The notes under the pieces are model-generated. The model was not told the DNA's origin, ran no database searches, and saw only the letters and a program-made list of their open reading frames with translations. Positions 6,868 through 8,557 of a stretch of 8,557 nucleotides of DNA are shown in pieces. Source of the DNA: Ruminococcaceae bacterium UBA866 (lineage in GTDB: Bacteria > Bacillota > Clostridia > Oscillospirales > Ruminococcaceae); contig DBGA01000080.1 of NCBI GenBank assembly GCA_002295325.1, positions 12,307-20,863 of the forward strand, in the 5' to 3' direction. The stretch's first letter is position 1. Every line of letters starts with the position of its first letter. Both the position numbers and the translations under genes were made by a program.

Positions 6868-6879
6868 AGTTTATAAACT
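6868..6879. promoter_or_regulatory. 12-bp palindrome over the expected transcription start (candidate operator)
   Basis: AGTTTATAAACT is a perfect palindrome beginning three bases after the TATAAT box and covering the likely +1. That is a good place for a repressor to block transcription of the GH20 gene. Palindromes of this size occur by chance in AT-rich DNA, so the position is the main argument. Confidence 0.35.
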
Positions 6880-6894
6880 GGAAAGGACCAAATT

Positions 6895-8557
6895 ATGAAT
6901 ATAATACTCAATTCCGCATCAGAAGAGCTAAAAAGTGGTCTTGAAAACTTTTTAAAGTATTTTAAATTTAAAAACAACTGTGATAAAACAGTCGAAATTT
7001 CCGTTAGTAAAATCAGCAAAAACCAAGCTCATTGCATAAAGGTAACAACCTCAGGGGGCTATGCAATAGAATACAAAAACCTAGCTCATTTCTTCAGAGC
7101 GTTAGGCATACTAATTGAGAATATGGATAACAATTCTTTTGAGAGAATAGAAACACCTGCATTTTCGAGTTGTTCTAATATGATTGACCTTTCACGAAAT
7201 GCTGTTTATACAGTTGAGGAAATGAAAAAACTGCTTGCCTACCTTGCAGTAACCGGACACGATAAATGTTATCTCTATATGGAAGATACCTATGAGCTAG
7301 CTGGTTATGACTATTTTGGCTATCTAAGAGGGAAGTATTCCGTAGCTGAAATGAAAGAGATTGATGATTTTGCTTATTCTTTAGGCATTGAGGCAATTCC
7401 TTGTATTCAGACACTGGCTCATCTAAAAACTACCTTAAAATGGAACTATGCAGCCAATATAAAAGACACTGCTGATATCCTTTTGGTTGGTGAGGAAGAA
7501 ACTTACAAATTTATTGAGACTATGTTTGTAGAGCTTAAAAAGATATTTAGAAGCAACAACATTCATATTGGTATGGATGAGGCAATGGACTTAGGAAGTG
7601 GAAAATATCTAAGAACAAATGGTCATAAAGTACAATATGACATCATGATGGAGCATCTTGCGATTGTAAATGATTTAGCAATTAAGCATGGACTAGTTCC
7701 GCTAATTTGGGATGATATGTTCTACCGTTCACTCGATAAAAACCATGAATACTATAACCGTGATATTGACTTGACTGACGAGCGTATTGCAATGACACCT
7801 GAAAACGTAAAACTTGTATACTGGGATTATTACCACAATGAGGAAGAGGATTACGAATATCTGCTTGATATGAGGGATCGCTTTAAAAACGATATCATCT
7901 TTGCAGGCGGAATTTGGCGTTGGATGGGATATGTTCCAAACTATACTAAGACTTTTGTGATCACAAATGCCGCACTAAAAACCTGTAAAAAACATGATGT
8001 AAAAGAAATTATGTCAACGGCTTGGGGCGATGATGGTTCAGAAACTCCAATTGAAACAATTATCCCTGGTCTTATCTTATTTGGCGAGCACTGCTTCTCA
8101 CAGCCCGTTGATGAAGCAAGTATCAGTAAACGTTGCAAATTCCTTACAGGAGTGTCCCTTGAGGAGTTTATGGCAATTGAACAGCTTGACATTATTCCGG
8201 GCTGTGAAAAGTTAAATATTAAAACTCGCAATCCGTCCAAGCATATTCTGTTTCAAGATATTCTATTGGGTGCGTTCGATACCTATTTTGACAGAGAGGG
8301 TCTTGAGGAGCATTATCATAGGGCTGCCTCTGAACTTACTGCTATTTCAAAAAATGCTGGTGACTTCAAGCAGTTATTTGTTATGTACGCAGCATTTGCT
8401 GTTGTTTTAGAGAAAAAAGTAAGGCTAGGTGTAAACCTACGCAAAGCATACAAAGCAAACGATAAAGCTACAATAAAAGCTATTTGTGACACGGTATTAC
8501 CACAGTTAAAAGCTGATGTAGCTAAATTTAAAGAAGAATTTACAATTGTTTGGTTTA
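6895..8557 (+). CDS. GH20 beta-N-acetylhexosaminidase, GcnA-like (3' partial)
   Basis: The frame is open from ATG 6895 to the right edge without a stop, so about 554 residues are seen of a family usually a little over 600. AAAGGA at 6882-6887 lies seven bases before the start. There is no signal peptide or membrane anchor, so the enzyme is cytoplasmic. Residues 1-90 form a small alpha/beta domain that precedes the barrel. The GH20 barrel begins at D98-L-S-R101-N, where the Arg is the expected sugar ligand. It continues with Y126-L-Y-M-E-D-T-Y, FGYLRGKY (141-148), and CIQTLAHL with H176. The catalytic motif is H224-I-G-M-D228-E229: Glu is the general acid/base, and Asp orients the substrate's 2-acetamido group. 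W272, W310, W341/W343 and STAWGDDGSE (374-383) line the expected pocket. The family removes terminal GlcNAc or GalNAc with retention. Residues after about 400 form a helical C-terminal region. It probably hydrolyses sugar imported by the transporter upstream. Confidence 0.93.
   Translation, partial: MNIILNSASEELKSGLENFLKYFKFKNNCDKTVEISVSKISKNQAHCIKVTTSGGYAIEYKNLAHFFRALGILIENMDNNSFERIETPAFSSCSNMIDLSRNAVYTVEEMKKLLAYLAVTGHDKCYLYMEDTYELAGYDYFGYLRGKYSVAEMKEIDDFAYSLGIEAIPCIQTLAHLKTTLKWNYAANIKDTADILLVGEEETYKFIETMFVELKKIFRSNNIHIGMDEAMDLGSGKYLRTNGHKVQYDIMMEHLAIVNDLAIKHGLVPLIWDDMFYRSLDKNHEYYNRDIDLTDERIAMTPENVKLVYWDYYHNEEEDYEYLLDMRDRFKNDIIFAGGIWRWMGYVPNYTKTFVITNAALKTCKKHDVKEIMSTAWGDDGSETPIETIIPGLILFGEHCFSQPVDEASISKRCKFLTGVSLEEFMAIEQLDIIPGCEKLNIKTRNPSKHILFQDILLGAFDTYFDREGLEEHYHRAASELTAISKNAGDFKQLFVMYAAFAVVLEKKVRLGVNLRKAYKANDKATIKAICDTVLPQLKADVAKFKEEFTIVWF

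Noticed and set aside
7175..8240. Several short frames on both strands in the right-hand part of the window.
   Set aside because: The continuous plus-strand GH20 frame, with its catalytic HIGMDE motif and many family motifs, explains this region. The short frames overlap it.

Overview
The window is an AT-rich, low-GC stretch in which every credible gene lies on the + strand. Strong GGAGG-type ribosome binding sites, a TTG start, a lipobox lipoprotein and Lpl/Ytc-type sugar permeases point to a Bacillota genome. A gut-type Clostridia or a relative is my guess; the species cannot be read from the sequence. The window looks like part of a carbohydrate, probably amino-sugar glycan, uptake and breakdown locus.

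Layout: (1) 2-364, the C-terminal part of a phosphate-binding TIM-barrel-like protein whose start lies off the left edge. (2) 421-1896, a complete DUF4127 protein of unknown function. (3) 1935-3278, an FAD-dependent oxidoreductase of the FAD_oxidored (PF12831) type. (4) 3331-4263 and (5) 4263-5156, two overlapping CUT1-type ABC permeases (LplB-like, then YtcP/LplC-like). (6) 5241-6773, a large solute-binding lipoprotein. These six genes are closely spaced and co-directional and look like one operon. It ends at a strong rho-independent terminator (6793-6829). (7) 6895 to the right edge, a GH20 beta-N-acetylhexosaminidase resembling cytoplasmic GcnA. It is cut by the window end, and it has a -10 box and a 12-bp palindrome in front of it.

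Proposed working (inference): the lipoprotein captures an oligosaccharide and the two permeases import it, using an ATPase encoded elsewhere. The cytoplasmic GH20 enzyme then removes terminal N-acetylhexosamine. The TIM-barrel protein, DUF4127 protein and FAD oxidoreductase, co-transcribed with the transporter, would process an unusual part of the imported sugar. The most interesting point is the coupling of DUF4127, which has no known activity, with a flavoprotein oxidoreductase and a GH20/CUT1 module.

Regulatory structure lies in three places: a hairpin over the stop codon of the first gene, two palindromes between the second permease and the lipoprotein gene, and the terminator/promoter/palindrome region before the GH20 gene. 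No tRNA, rRNA, CRISPR array, insertion sequence or phage gene was seen, and no gene-free stretch exceeds about 125 bases.
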